64,000 bases of DNA from Algoriphagus pacificus (GTDB lineage: Bacteria; Bacteroidota; Bacteroidia; Cytophagales; Cyclobacteriaceae), in the NCBI RefSeq assembly GCF_017254845.1, contig NZ_JAFKCU010000001.1:1137048-1201047 (forward strand), given 5' to 3'. Every line of letters starts with the position of its first letter. The first letter of the stretch is position 1. The notes beneath the pieces are model-generated. The model saw only the letters and a list, made by a program, of their open reading frames with translations, was not told the origin of the DNA and did no database searches. Both the position numbers and the translations under genes were made by a program. This document shows, in pieces, positions 18,662 to 27,157 of the stretch.

Positions 18662-18850
18662 ATGATAGAATATGTAAAGACCATTCTGCAAAAAGTCAGC
18701 TTTAGTACTTACTTATTTGAACGAGAGCTGAGGAAAGGCCTGAGGCTTATTTTACCAACAGAATTTGAGGAATTTAGAGTATGGTGTTATGACACCTTCG
18801 GTAAAATCCACCAAAGTACCCTCAATCGATATTTTCAACCAGCATATTAA
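18662..18850 (+). CDS. Small conserved-looking protein of unknown function (62 aa)
   Basis: This 62-residue protein has balanced, globular composition (MIEYVKTILQKVSFSTYLFE start; EFRVWCYDTFGKI near the end) and is directly followed by a clear hairpin terminator, which supports a real gene. The pattern of a helical start with KVSF, then a WCY segment, resembles tiny hypothetical proteins I recall from other Bacteroidota. It has no signal or membrane segment. It sits alone, divergent from batD and convergent with amt. Confidence 0.6.
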   Translation: MIEYVKTILQKVSFSTYLFERELRKGLRLILPTEFEEFRVWCYDTFGKIHQSTLNRYFQPAY

Positions 18851-18855
18851 ATTGC

Positions 18856-18889
18856 AAAAGCCCCGTTCCATAAAGGTTCGGGGCTTTTT
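18856..18889. terminator. Hairpin terminator
   Basis: Stem AAAAGCCCCG, loop TTCCATAAAGGTT, complement CGGGGCTTTTT. It lies directly downstream of the 62-residue gene and also downstream of the convergent amt gene. Confidence 0.8.
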
Positions 18890-18914
18890 CTTGGTTGGTG
18901 GTAGTTAGTAATAT

Positions 18915-20144
18915 TTAATCTTTTGTATTGAAATCCGGATAGGCACTCATGGAGTGTTCATTGATATCCAATCCTTCAGTTTCTTCTAGTTCATCCACAC
19001 GGATGCCTGTTGTTTTCTTCAAGACGAAGAAAATAATGCCGCTGAATAGTACGCAGAATACTCCAACAGCTGCAACTCCGATCAATTGAGAAATAAATTG
19101 ACCCATTCCTGCTAACTCTCCGAATATCCCTACAGCTAATGTTCCCCAAATTCCGCCTACTAGGTGAACAGAAATCGCACCTACAGGATCATCCACTTTG
19201 ATTTTATCGAAGAATACAACAGCGAACACAATCAATCCGCCTCCTATGAAACCGATGATGGCAGATTCTCCTACGCCCATCTGATCAGCACCTGCGGTAA
19301 TTCCTACCAGACCGGCAAGGATACCATTAAGTACCATAGTGATATCGTAAGTTTTGAATTTCAAGAAAGAAACAACCAATGCTCCAAAAGCTCCAGCAGA
19401 AGCTGCGATACAAGTAGTCACAAATACTTTGGAAACCAATCCTGGGTCAGCACTCAAAACAGAGCCACCGTTGAATCCGAACCAGCCAAACCAAAGCAAG
19501 AATACACCTGCTGTAGCCATTGGGATGTTATGTCCAGGAATTGCAGTCATTCCTTTTTCAGTATACTTTCCAAGTCTAGGGCCTAATAGATATGCACCTA
19601 CTAGTGCTCCCCAGCCACCTACAGAGTGTACAATGGTGGATCCTGCAAAATCGTAAAATGGAGTCTCAAGAGTGTTTAGGAATCCTCCACCCCATTTCCA
19701 CATGCCTACGATGGGGTAGCAGATAGCAACATAAAGGATTGAGAAAAATATGAATGGTCCAAGCTTAACTCTTTCTGCTACAGCTCCAGAAACAATCGTA
19801 GCTGCAGTAGCTGCAAACATGGCTTGGAAAATAAAATCTGTGAAGAAAGTATATCCAGCATTGTAATTACTTGAATCCCATCCTTCTGGAAGCGGTAATC
19901 CGAAGCCTGCAAATCCAAAGAAGGATCCAGCAAAGTCAGCACCAGGATACATTAAGTTGAAGCCTACAAAAGCATAAGTTAAAAGGCCGATTGCAGGGAT
20001 GATTGTGTTTTTGAAAAGGATGTTTACTGTATTTTTTGCGCGTGTCAATCCAGCTTCCAAACTGGCGAATCCTAAGTGCATGATGAATACCATTGTTGTG
20101 GCAACCATCATCCAAAGGTTATTGACGGTAAATAATTCTTGCAT
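18915..20144 (-). CDS. amt: Ammonium transporter Amt
   Basis: This 409-residue polytopic membrane protein has about eleven helices. Family features are the substrate-site aspartate and first pore histidine in FYDFAGSTIVHSVGGWGALVG, and the second pore histidine in GAISVHLVGGIWGT. The FASLEAGLTRAKN block near the start and the FGWFGFNGGS motif are typical of Amt. It moves ammonium into the cell. It is immediately downstream (35 bases) of a PII gene on the same strand, the standard glnK-amt pair, so PII probably blocks the channel when nitrogen is plentiful. Confidence 0.95.
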   Translation of the reverse strand: MQELFTVNNLWMMVATTMVFIMHLGFASLEAGLTRAKNTVNILFKNTIIPAIGLLTYAFVGFNLMYPGADFAGSFFGFAGFGLPLPEGWDSSNYNAGYTFFTDFIFQAMFAATAATIVSGAVAERVKLGPFIFFSILYVAICYPIVGMWKWGGGFLNTLETPFYDFAGSTIVHSVGGWGALVGAYLLGPRLGKYTEKGMTAIPGHNIPMATAGVFLLWFGWFGFNGGSVLSADPGLVSKVFVTTCIAASAGAFGALVVSFLKFKTYDITMVLNGILAGLVGITAGADQMGVGESAIIGFIGGGLIVFAVVFFDKIKVDDPVGAISVHLVGGIWGTLAVGIFGELAGMGQFISQLIGVAAVGVFCVLFSGIIFFVLKKTTGIRVDELEETEGLDINEHSMSAYPDFNTKD

Positions 20145-20179
20145 AGGTTTGAATAAGTCAGGGGTGAAAATGAATTTGA

Positions 20180-20518
20180 TTAAAGAGCGTCTTCTCCTTT
20201 GTCGTTATTTCGGATTCTGTATGCATCCAAAACATCGTAAACAAAGATTTTTCCATCACCAATTTCCCCTGTTTTACCTTCTGTCAGGATACAATTGATT
20301 ACAGGTTCTACCAGCTCTTCTACTGTTACGATTTCCAATTTGGTTCTTGGAATGTAAGCTGGTTCATAGGCTACACCTCTGTAGGTTTGTTGACGGGCAT
20401 GTTCCAGCCCCATACCTTTTACCTCATAGAAGGTTAAAAACTTCACACCTAGGCCAGCCACGCATGCATGAATCTGGTCAAATCGAGAAGTTCGAATAAT
20501 CGCCTCTATTTTTTTCAT
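20180..20518 (-). CDS. glnK: Nitrogen regulatory PII protein
   Basis: This 112-residue protein shows the PII fold: MKKIEAIIR start, EVKGMG before the T-loop, the T-loop QQTYRG with the tyrosine at the position uridylylated in proteobacteria, the B-loop TGEIGDGKIFVYDV and the C-terminal YRIRN. It senses ATP/ADP and 2-oxoglutarate and regulates Amt by plugging it. The position ahead of amt supports the GlnK type over GlnB. Part of the T-loop differs from enterobacterial PII (GLEHARQQ replaces GRQKGHTE), so regulation by uridylylation is uncertain. Confidence 0.94.
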   Translation of the reverse strand: MKKIEAIIRTSRFDQIHACVAGLGVKFLTFYEVKGMGLEHARQQTYRGVAYEPAYIPRTKLEIVTVEELVEPVINCILTEGKTGEIGDGKIFVYDVLDAYRIRNNDKGEDAL

Positions 20519-20707
20519 TTTTCACAATGGGTTTAGTGGTTTATTGAGATTTTGGCATGAAGGTAATAGAAAAATTAAATCAAAATCAATAGCTCGTTAA
20601 AAAAATAACTGCTTTGATCAAAAATTGCAGAATATTATTAGGAGCATGGGTGTACAGGAGATTAAAGTTCTTCAAAAACCATAAAATATATCAGAAGTTG
20701 GTTTTTT

Positions 20708-20724
20708 GACAAACCAGGTTTGTC
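20708..20724. promoter_or_regulatory. Perfect inverted repeat, possible operator
   Basis: GACAAACC-A-GGTTTGTC, 8-base arms around a single A, in the intergenic region between divergent glnK and the nucleotidyltransferase gene. The length and spacing suit a dimeric repressor site. There is no T-tract, so it is not an intrinsic terminator. Confidence 0.35.
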
Positions 20725-20796
20725 CATTCCTTAGATTACAGAAGTTTGGCTCGCTGCAATAAAAAATTAATTTTGCAGGCGCATTACCAATATATT

Positions 20797-21702
20797 ATGA
20801 ATCAGAAACCAACACTTTTAGTATTAGCAGCCGGAATGGGTAGTCGGTATGGAGGGAACAAACAAATTGATGGGTTTGGACCTAGTGGAGAGACTATTTT
20901 GGAATATTCAATTTATGATGCGATCCAAGCTGGTTTTGGCAAGGTAGTTTTCATCGTTAGAAAAGAGATTCTCGAAGAAGCCAAAGAAATGTTCCTTCCT
21001 AAAATGAAGGATAAAATCGAGGTTGATTTTGTAGTTCAATCTTTGGATAGCTTTGTTCCAGAGGAATTGAAACAAGCGGATCGTAAAAAGCCTTTTGGAA
21101 CAGCCCATGCTGTTTTATGCGCTAAAGATGCGATTAAAGAACCTTTTGCTGTAATCAATGCGGATGATTTCTATGGCCGTGAAGCTTTCGTAGAGGTAGG
21201 TAAATTCCTGACTTCTGAAGTTAAGCCAGATTTAAACGCCATGGTTGGCTATGCTATTCAAAATGTGCTTTCTGAAAATGGTACAGTAAGCCGTGGTGTT
21301 TGTGATACCAATGAAAAAGGTCATTTAACAGGAATGATAGAAAGGACTTCAATCGCTCGAGAAGGTGAAAAAATCGTTAGCCGAGGAGAAAATGAAGTAC
21401 TGGAAATCGCTGAAGATACTCCTGTGAGTATGAATTTCTGGGGATTTCATCCGAGTGTTTTTCAGGAAATCGAGTCCATGTGGAATGAATTTCTTCCAGC
21501 CAATTTGGAAAACTTGAAATCTGAATTCTACATTCCTACCGTTGCAAATAATCTGATCCAATCAGGAAAATCAGCTTTCGAAATCCTTAAAGGAGGAAAA
21601 GTTTGGTTTGGCGTTACTTATACAGAGGATAAACCAGTGGTTATTGAAGCATTAAAAAAGCTTCATGCAGACGGGGAATATCCCGATTCTTTATGGAAAT
21701 AA
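20797..21702 (+). CDS. NDP-sugar pyrophosphorylase-like nucleotidyltransferase
   Basis: This 301-residue protein begins with the nucleotide-binding motif LLVLAAGMGSRYGGNKQ of the NTP-transferase superfamily, and has the acceptor/metal block INADDFYG near residue 125. It probably couples a sugar 1-phosphate to a nucleotide in the cytoplasm. The specificity is not readable. I chose ATG 20797; the upstream TTG extension lies before the family start. A kinase of the type often paired with it in Bacteroidota (phosphotransferase at 29490-30560) is present about 8 kb away. Confidence 0.82.
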   Translation: MNQKPTLLVLAAGMGSRYGGNKQIDGFGPSGETILEYSIYDAIQAGFGKVVFIVRKEILEEAKEMFLPKMKDKIEVDFVVQSLDSFVPEELKQADRKKPFGTAHAVLCAKDAIKEPFAVINADDFYGREAFVEVGKFLTSEVKPDLNAMVGYAIQNVLSENGTVSRGVCDTNEKGHLTGMIERTSIAREGEKIVSRGENEVLEIAEDTPVSMNFWGFHPSVFQEIESMWNEFLPANLENLKSEFYIPTVANNLIQSGKSAFEILKGGKVWFGVTYTEDKPVVIEALKKLHADGEYPDSLWK

Positions 21703-21704
21703 AT

Positions 21705-21729
21705 GAAAGAGGCTTCGGCCTCTTTTTTT
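21705..21729. terminator. Bidirectional hairpin terminator
   Basis: GAAAGAGGC stem with TTCG loop and GCCTCTTTTTTT, between the convergent nucleotidyltransferase and recF genes. Confidence 0.8.
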
Positions 21730-22828
21730 ATGCAATAATCTTACCCTTTTCCAGGTTGAAGAATGAAACCTCTGAATCGATTTCAGCCAAAATCTTCTTA
21801 GATCGCTCCGGCCTCGCATCCGTCAAAAAGATCTGTCCAAAGGTATGCTGAGAAATCAATTCCATCATCTTGGCAATTCTCAGATCATCTAGCTTATCAA
21901 AAATATCATCCAGCAGCAAAATCGGTTTTTCACCTTTTTCCTTTTCGAAGATTTTGAACTGAGCCAATTTCAAAGAAATAATAAAGGACTTCTGCTGGCC
22001 TTGGCTTCCGATTTTTCGAATGGGATGATCGCCGATCAAAAATCCAAAATCATCCTTATGAATTCCCGCATTGCTGTTTTTTGTAATTAGATCTTTCTTC
22101 CGAAGGCTTTTGAAATAGGTCTCAAAATCGCTGCGCAAAGTTTCTGTTTCATAATTAATAGTGACATGTTCCTGCCCTTGGGAAATTTCTGCATAGTGAG
22201 CCTGAAGTAGGGGAGCGACTTCTTCAAGCAATTCTTTTCTCCTATTGGAGATCCAAAGGCTAAGCTCAATCATCTCTGAATCATAGCTGTCCAGCAAAGT
22301 GAAATCTCTTCTTCCTGTCTCAGCAAATTGCTTTAATAAAGCATTTCGTTGTTTTAGGAAATGATGGTATCTGATTAGCTTATCGAGATAATACCTATCT
22401 AATTGCGATAAGAGACCATCAAAAAACTTTCTTCTTCCCTCACTTCCCCCTTTGATCAGATCAGTATCATCCGGAGCAATCAAAACAACCGGAAGTAAGC
22501 CTACATGTTCTGAAGTCTTGTCCAGTGCTTTCCCATTTTGATAGATCAGCTTTTTTTTACCAAGTTCCACAGTGCAGCGAACTTCCAAAGGTTTTTGATC
22601 GAGTTCAAACAGACCTTTGATTAAAAAAAAGTCTTTGTCATGCTGAACGTTCAGGCTGTCACTGGATTGAACAGCACTTTTGGTCAAAGAGAGGTAATGA
22701 ATCCCATCCAAGATATTGGTTTTTCCACTTCCATTTAAGCCAACGATACAATTGATTTGGGCAGAAAAATCCAGTTTAGTTTTCTCATGGTTTTTAAATT
22801 GTAAGAGCTCCAGAGACTTGAGGTACAT
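21728..22828 (-). CDS. recF: DNA replication/repair protein RecF
   Basis: This 366-residue SMC-like ATPase has a Walker A GLNGSGKTN near residue 32, the start LKSLELLQFKNHEKT, the signature region GSQGQQKSFIISLKLAQ and the Walker B LLLDDIFDKLD. RecF with RecO and RecR loads RecA at gaps. No dnaA/dnaN/gyrB context is present here; in Bacteroidota recF is commonly separate from the origin cluster. Divergent from pdhA. Confidence 0.95.
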   Translation of the reverse strand: MYLKSLELLQFKNHEKTKLDFSAQINCIVGLNGSGKTNILDGIHYLSLTKSAVQSSDSLNVQHDKDFFLIKGLFELDQKPLEVRCTVELGKKKLIYQNGKALDKTSEHVGLLPVVLIAPDDTDLIKGGSEGRRKFFDGLLSQLDRYYLDKLIRYHHFLKQRNALLKQFAETGRRDFTLLDSYDSEMIELSLWISNRRKELLEEVAPLLQAHYAEISQGQEHVTINYETETLRSDFETYFKSLRKKDLITKNSNAGIHKDDFGFLIGDHPIRKIGSQGQQKSFIISLKLAQFKIFEKEKGEKPILLLDDIFDKLDDLRIAKMMELISQHTFGQIFLTDARPERSKKILAEIDSEVSFFNLEKGKIIA

Positions 22829-22878
22829 GAGATTGGGGAATTATTTTGGCCGTAGCCTGATTTTTAGGTCGGGATGAT

Positions 22879-22886
22879 TATATTTG
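22879..22886 (+). promoter_or_regulatory. Candidate -7 box for pdhA
   Basis: TATATTTG matches the Bacteroidota TAnnTTTG -7 consensus, 34 bases before the chosen ATG of pdhA. I found no -33 element at the expected spacing. The box overlaps a TTG that could otherwise be read as an earlier start, which favours ATG 22920. Confidence 0.4.
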
Positions 22887-22919
22887 AGGCCTAAAATAGC
22901 ATATTTTGATCATTACGAT

Positions 22920-23939
22920 ATGGCAAAGAAAACTGCAGCGACCAAGTCTAAAGTAAAATATTCGAAAGAAACCTATTCCTATTGGTATGAGAGCATGCTC
23001 TTAATGAGGAGGTTCGAAGAAAAAGCTGGACAACTTTACGGTCAACAAAAAATCAGAGGATTCTGTCATTTATATATTGGACAGGAAGCTTGTGCATCAG
23101 GAGCGATTTCAGCTTTGACTAAAGATGATAAGTGGATCACAGCTTACAGATGTCACGCTCATCCACTGGGATTGGGTACAGATCCTGGTGCAGTGATGGC
23201 AGAGCTTTTTGGAAAAGCAACTGGAACTACCAAAGGTAAAGGCGGCTCCATGCACATTTTCGACAAAGAAAGAAATTTCATGGGAGGTCACGGGATTGTA
23301 GGTGCTCAGGTACCTATGGGTCTTGGAATCGGCTTCGCAGAAAAATATAACGGCACCAAAAATCTTTGCATTACCTATATGGGTGATGGTGCGGTTCGTC
23401 AGGGAGCCTTTCACGAGGCATTGAACTTGGCGATGTTGTACAAAACTCCAGTGATCTTTGTGATCGAGAATAATGGCTACGCAATGGGTACTGCAGTTAA
23501 GAGATCTTCAAACGTGGATGATTTATCTACTTTGGGTGAATCCTATGACATGCCTTCATTTGCAGTAGATGGAATGAATGTAGAGGCTGTACATGAAGCG
23601 GTTTCTGAGGCCGCTGAAAGAGCCAGAAGAGGAGACGGACCAACATTGTTGGAAATGAGAACTTACCGATACAAAGGTCACTCCATGTCAGATCCTCAGA
23701 AATACAGAACCAAAGAGGAAGTAGAAGAATACAAACAGCGCGATCCGATCGAGCAGGTATTAGCTACTATCAAAGAAAATAAGATTCTTACTGAAGACGA
23801 AATAAATGAAATCGTAGATCGCGTTAAGAAAAAAGTGAGCGAGGCAGTGAAATTCGCTGAAGAATCCCCTTGGCCTGACGGAATGGATGCTTTTAAGGAT
23901 GTTTATGTCCAGGAAGATTATCCGTTCGTGATGGAATAA
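22920..23939 (+). CDS. pdhA: Pyruvate dehydrogenase E1 component, alpha subunit
   Basis: This 339-residue thiamine-diphosphate enzyme subunit has LLMRRFEEKAGQLYGQQ, the TPP-binding GDGAVRQGAFHEALNLA ending in IENNGYAMGT, and the phosphorylation-loop-like TYRYKGHSMSDPQKYR. It forms the E1 heterotetramer with PdhB and decarboxylates pyruvate for acetyl-CoA. No beta subunit or E2 is adjacent, so the complex is encoded at separate loci. Other branched-chain 2-oxoacid E1 alpha subunits look similar, but length and motifs favour pyruvate. Start ATG 22920 is preferred over the upstream TTG. Confidence 0.92.
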   Translation: MAKKTAATKSKVKYSKETYSYWYESMLLMRRFEEKAGQLYGQQKIRGFCHLYIGQEACASGAISALTKDDKWITAYRCHAHPLGLGTDPGAVMAELFGKATGTTKGKGGSMHIFDKERNFMGGHGIVGAQVPMGLGIGFAEKYNGTKNLCITYMGDGAVRQGAFHEALNLAMLYKTPVIFVIENNGYAMGTAVKRSSNVDDLSTLGESYDMPSFAVDGMNVEAVHEAVSEAAERARRGDGPTLLEMRTYRYKGHSMSDPQKYRTKEEVEEYKQRDPIEQVLATIKENKILTEDEINEIVDRVKKKVSEAVKFAEESPWPDGMDAFKDVYVQEDYPFVME

Positions 23940-23960
23940 CACGAAAAAAACATAGTCCAG

Positions 23961-23996
23961 AAAGCCATGAAGTTAGAAAGGCTTCGTGGCTTTTTT
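23961..23996 (+). terminator. Hairpin terminator after pdhA
   Basis: AAAGCCATGAAG stem, short loop, complementary CTTCGTGGCTTT (one mismatch) followed by T-tract, 22 bases after the pdhA stop. Confidence 0.75.
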
Positions 23997-24003
23997 ATTT
24001 GAC

Positions 24004-24033
24004 TTTGTGTAATTCATAAAAAGCGTATATTTG
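24004..24033 (+). promoter_or_regulatory. Bacteroidota-type promoter of the TPR protein gene
   Basis: TTTG at 24004-24007 and TATATTTG at 24026-24033 with an 18-base spacer match the -33 TTTG and -7 TAnnTTTG consensus. RNA would start near 24040, just before ATG 24053. This is the clearest promoter I found in the window. Confidence 0.6.
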
Positions 24034-24052
24034 CGCTCGAAAATTGAGTATC

Positions 24053-24766
24053 ATGGCAACGAAACAATCAAAAAAAGTAAATCCTCATCATCAGACTGAT
24101 ATTCTGGAGAATCCAGAAGAAATCGCAGACAGATTGACCAGAGGCGAAGCTTTTTTAAAGAAGAACAGTAAAATATTGGGAGGCGTGATCATCGCCGCGA
24201 TAATTTTGATTGGTGGAATTCTGTTTTTCCAATTCAATACCCAAAACCAAAATAAAGCTGCACAGGCAGAAATGTTCCAGGCAGTTTATTTCTACGAACA
24301 AGATTCTGTTGATTTTGCACTAAATGGTGACGGAATCAATGCTGGCTTCTTGGCTATCGTTGATGAATATCCAAGAACTGACGCCGCTAATTTGGCTCAT
24401 TTCTATATTGGTTCTATTTATCTATCTGAGAGAAAGTTTGAAGATGCAATTACGCATTTGGAGCAGTTTTCTGCAGATGATTATCTGATCCAGGCTCAGG
24501 CTTATGCTTTGACAGGTGATGCGTATTTAGAATTGGGAGATAACGAGAAAGCGATTTCGTTTTTCAGCAAAGCAGCATCTTATGAGCCAAATAAATACTT
24601 TACTCCAAAGTATTTGACCAAGTTGGCTATTGCTTACGAAGAAGCAGGTCAGATCCAGAATGCGATCGATGCATACGGAGAGATCGAAGAGAAATACTTC
24701 GAATCATATGAGTTTTCTGCAGCACGAAAACAAAAGGCGCGCCTAGAAGGCCTTGCCGCTCAATAA
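24053..24766 (+). CDS. Membrane-anchored tetratricopeptide-repeat protein
   Basis: This 237-residue protein has a cytoplasmic N-terminus of about 45 residues, one transmembrane helix (about residues 46-64, ILGGVIIAAIILIGGILFF), and a TPR domain outside. Repeats are visible as AHFYIGSIYLSERKFEDAITHLE, split here at about residues 120-142, then YALTGDAYLELGDNEKAI and LTKLAIAYEEAGQ. The plan resembles YfgM/BamD-like anchored TPR proteins that assist envelope protein folding. Its partner is unknown. Start ATG 24053 is preferred because the candidate promoter ends 20 bases upstream. Confidence 0.8.
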   Translation: MATKQSKKVNPHHQTDILENPEEIADRLTRGEAFLKKNSKILGGVIIAAIILIGGILFFQFNTQNQNKAAQAEMFQAVYFYEQDSVDFALNGDGINAGFLAIVDEYPRTDAANLAHFYIGSIYLSERKFEDAITHLEQFSADDYLIQAQAYALTGDAYLELGDNEKAISFFSKAASYEPNKYFTPKYLTKLAIAYEEAGQIQNAIDAYGEIEEKYFESYEFSAARKQKARLEGLAAQ

Positions 24767-24793
24767 TGCTGCTCTAAAAAGCATACTAAAGAG

Positions 24794-24825
24794 AAGAGTA
24801 AGGCCCAAAGTCTTACTCTTTTTTT
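24794..24825 (+). terminator. Hairpin terminator after the TPR gene
   Basis: AAGAGTAAG stem, loop GCCCAAAGT, complement CTTACTCTT followed by seven T. Confidence 0.8.
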
Positions 24826-24852
24826 GTTTATACATTTTAAAAATTTGAGAAT

Positions 24853-25329
24853 ATGGCAACTTCCTTAAAAAGCCTAAGCGATCATTCGTCTAAAAATATA
24901 ACAGATATCAGTACCAAAACTTTTGGGATCATTGTTTCGGAGTGGAATGAAGAAGTGACAGAAGCACTTTATTCAGGAGCTTTACAAACTTTGCTACAGC
25001 ATGGAGCAAAAAAAGATAATATCATCCGGAAGAATGTTCCTGGATCTTTTGAGCTTTCGCTTGCGGCTCAGTGGCTCGCGCAAGAGGAAAGCGTCGATGC
25101 TGTTATTTGTTTGGGATGCGTGATCCAAGGAGAAACAAAGCATTTCGATTTTATCTGTGATGCTGTGGCACATGGCATTACAAATGTCAGCCTGAAATAT
25201 AACAAGCCCGTGATTTTCGGAGTTTTGACTCCCAATACGCAGCAGCAGGCCTTGGACCGTGCAGGAGGAAAGCATGGCAACAAAGGCGATGAAGCAGCGA
25301 TCACAGCGATAAAAATGCTTGGATTTTAA
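24853..25329 (+). CDS. ribH: 6,7-dimethyl-8-ribityllumazine synthase
   Basis: This 158-residue protein has the lumazine synthase landmarks FGIIVSEWNEEVT, VPGSFELSLAAQWL, ICLGCVIQGETKHFDFIC with the catalytic-site histidine, and KPVIFGVLTPNTQQQAL. It condenses the ribityl pyrimidine with dihydroxybutanone phosphate in riboflavin synthesis and normally forms 60-subunit shells or pentamers. No other rib genes lie beside it. I see no FMN riboswitch upstream. Confidence 0.96.
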   Translation: MATSLKSLSDHSSKNITDISTKTFGIIVSEWNEEVTEALYSGALQTLLQHGAKKDNIIRKNVPGSFELSLAAQWLAQEESVDAVICLGCVIQGETKHFDFICDAVAHGITNVSLKYNKPVIFGVLTPNTQQQALDRAGGKHGNKGDEAAITAIKMLGF

Positions 25330-25448
25330 TACTCAATCAAACCTATACAATACACTTTATGAATTCACGCATGATTCAAGACTAGCCAAAAGTGGTGATG
25401 TCATGCATGCGAGATTCTTAGTGGCCCTTTAAAAACCTAATTAATCAC

Positions 25449-26768
25449 ATGAAAATCATGAAATTCGGTGGGACCTCAGTAGGTCGACCCGAGCGAATGC
25501 ATCAGGTTAAAGACCTAATTACTAGAGGTGATGAACCTACTATTGTAGTCTTATCAGCACTTTCCGGTACTACCAATGCTTTGGTGGGAATCGGGGAAGC
25601 TTTGGCATCAGCTGATAAAATCCTTGCTAAAGAAAGAATCGATACGCTACATGCACACTACTTGGTGTTCTACAAGGAGCTTCTAAAAACAGAAGAGGCT
25701 CGCACTAAAGCTGAAGCGATCATTAAAGAGCATTTTGAGTTTTTGAATATCCTTTTGAAGATTTCATTCAATGAAGCAATCAATAGAGATATCTTGGCTC
25801 AGGGAGAATTACTTTCTACCAAGCTATTTTATACGCTTTTGGAAGAATTGAATATTCCTGCAGTATTTCTACCTGCTCTGGATTTTATGAGCATTGATGA
25901 AAATTCTGAACCTGAATTGGGAAAAATCTCTGAAAAGCTGAAAGCAATCTTAGCAGAATTTCCCGGCGAAAGAATTTTTGTGACGCAGGGATATATTTGT
26001 AAAAATCACCGAAATGAAGTCGATAACCTGAAGCGTGGAGGAAGTGATTACACCGCTTCTTTGGTTGCAGCAGCAATCCAGGCTTCTGCCTGCGAAATCT
26101 GGACAGATATCGATGGAATGCATAACAATGATCCAAGAATCGTTGAAAAAACCAGGCCAATCGCGGTTATGTCATTTGATGAGGCGGCTGAGTTGGCTTA
26201 TTTCGGAGCAAAAATCCTTCATCCAGCTTCCATCTGGCCAGCACAATTATATAATGTGCCTGTGAAATTGCTCAATACCATGCAGCCAGAAGCTCATGGA
26301 ACCTTGATCAAAGCCGAGGTTGATGCGATTGGAGTGAAAGCTATTGCAGCAAAAGATGGAATCACTGCAATCAAGATCAAATCTAGCCGTATGCTTTTGG
26401 CTTACGGTTTCCTTCGCAGAGTTTTCGAAATTTTCGAAAAATATAAAACCCCAATTGACATGATCACCACTTCAGAGGTGGCGGTATCGGTAACCATAGA
26501 TGATTTGAGCCATTTGGATCAGATATTGGCTGAATTGGATATGTTGGGGTCGGTTGAAGTAGACAAAAACCAAGCGATTGTATGTATCGTGGGAAATCAG
26601 ATTTCTGAAACCAAAGGAGTTATCAAAGCAGTAATGGATTCTTTGGAAGATATTCCTGTTCGAATGGTTTCTTATGGAGGCAGCAGGCACAATGTATCGC
26701 TCCTAGTCGATGCTAACTATAAGAATGAAGCATTACAGAAATTAAATACAGGAGTTTTTTCTTGGTAA
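25449..26768 (+). CDS. lysC: Aspartate kinase (monofunctional)
   Basis: This 439-residue protein begins with the kinase motif MKFGGTSVG and has the substrate block RGGSDYTASLVAAAI around residue 197, followed by a C-terminal regulatory region with two ACT-type modules (VFEIFEKYKTPIDMITTSEV and IVCIVGNQI). It starts the aspartate pathway to lysine, methionine and threonine, probably with feedback control by those amino acids. There is no fused homoserine dehydrogenase. It ends at a strong hairpin. Confidence 0.94.
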   Translation: MKIMKFGGTSVGRPERMHQVKDLITRGDEPTIVVLSALSGTTNALVGIGEALASADKILAKERIDTLHAHYLVFYKELLKTEEARTKAEAIIKEHFEFLNILLKISFNEAINRDILAQGELLSTKLFYTLLEELNIPAVFLPALDFMSIDENSEPELGKISEKLKAILAEFPGERIFVTQGYICKNHRNEVDNLKRGGSDYTASLVAAAIQASACEIWTDIDGMHNNDPRIVEKTRPIAVMSFDEAAELAYFGAKILHPASIWPAQLYNVPVKLLNTMQPEAHGTLIKAEVDAIGVKAIAAKDGITAIKIKSSRMLLAYGFLRRVFEIFEKYKTPIDMITTSEVAVSVTIDDLSHLDQILAELDMLGSVEVDKNQAIVCIVGNQISETKGVIKAVMDSLEDIPVRMVSYGGSRHNVSLLVDANYKNEALQKLNTGVFSW

Positions 26769-26771
26769 AAA

Positions 26772-26804
26772 AATAAGAGCCGGTTATGTACCGGCTCTTT
26801 TATT
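26772..26804 (+). terminator. Hairpin terminator after lysC
   Basis: AAGAGCCGGT stem, loop TATGT, complement ACCGGCTCTT and T-rich tail, four bases after the stop. Confidence 0.85.
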
Positions 26805-26830
26805 TAGAATCATTCTGATTACTTTTGTGC

Positions 26831-27157
26831 ATGTCAGAATCAAAAGACCGACCAGGCTTCCTTCAACGACTTCAAGCTAAATGGCAACTGAAGAGTGTTT
26901 TTCAGGTAGTTTTGGTTTTGGTGGTTTTTGCCTGTACAGGTTTTACCATTCTCTTTATCAAAGGACCAATTCTTGATTTTTTCGGAGTAGAGAAAGGGGG
27001 ATTTTGGAATACTCTTCTTTATTTACTTTTAGTTTTACCACTTTACCAGATTTTCCTCTTGGTATATGGTTTTATTTTCGGCCAATTCGATTTTTTCTGG
27101 GAAAAAGAAAAGCAGATTTTCAGGAGGATTGGATCCTTATTTTCTAAAAAGAAATAA
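26831..27157 (+). CDS. Small integral membrane protein, DUF6787-like
   Basis: This 108-residue protein has a basic amphipathic start (RPGFLQRLQAKWQLKS), two transmembrane segments (about residues 22-44 and 58-82) and a basic tail (KEKQIFRRIGSLFSKKK). The arrangement matches a family of diacyl-transferase-neighbour or prolipoprotein-like small membrane proteins annotated DUF6787 in Bacteroidota; the name is from memory. Function is unknown. ATG 26831 is preferred over the TTG two codons earlier. Confidence 0.65.
   Translation: MSESKDRPGFLQRLQAKWQLKSVFQVVLVLVVFACTGFTILFIKGPILDFFGVEKGGFWNTLLYLLLVLPLYQIFLLVYGFIFGQFDFFWEKEKQIFRRIGSLFSKKK

Noticed and set aside
19164-19586. 140-codon plus-strand frame inside amt
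   Set aside because: It covers the conserved pore region of amt and is serine-rich in the manner of antisense frames.
24830-24852. FMN riboswitch before ribH
   Set aside because: Only 27 bases separate the preceding terminator from the start, too little for an FMN aptamer.
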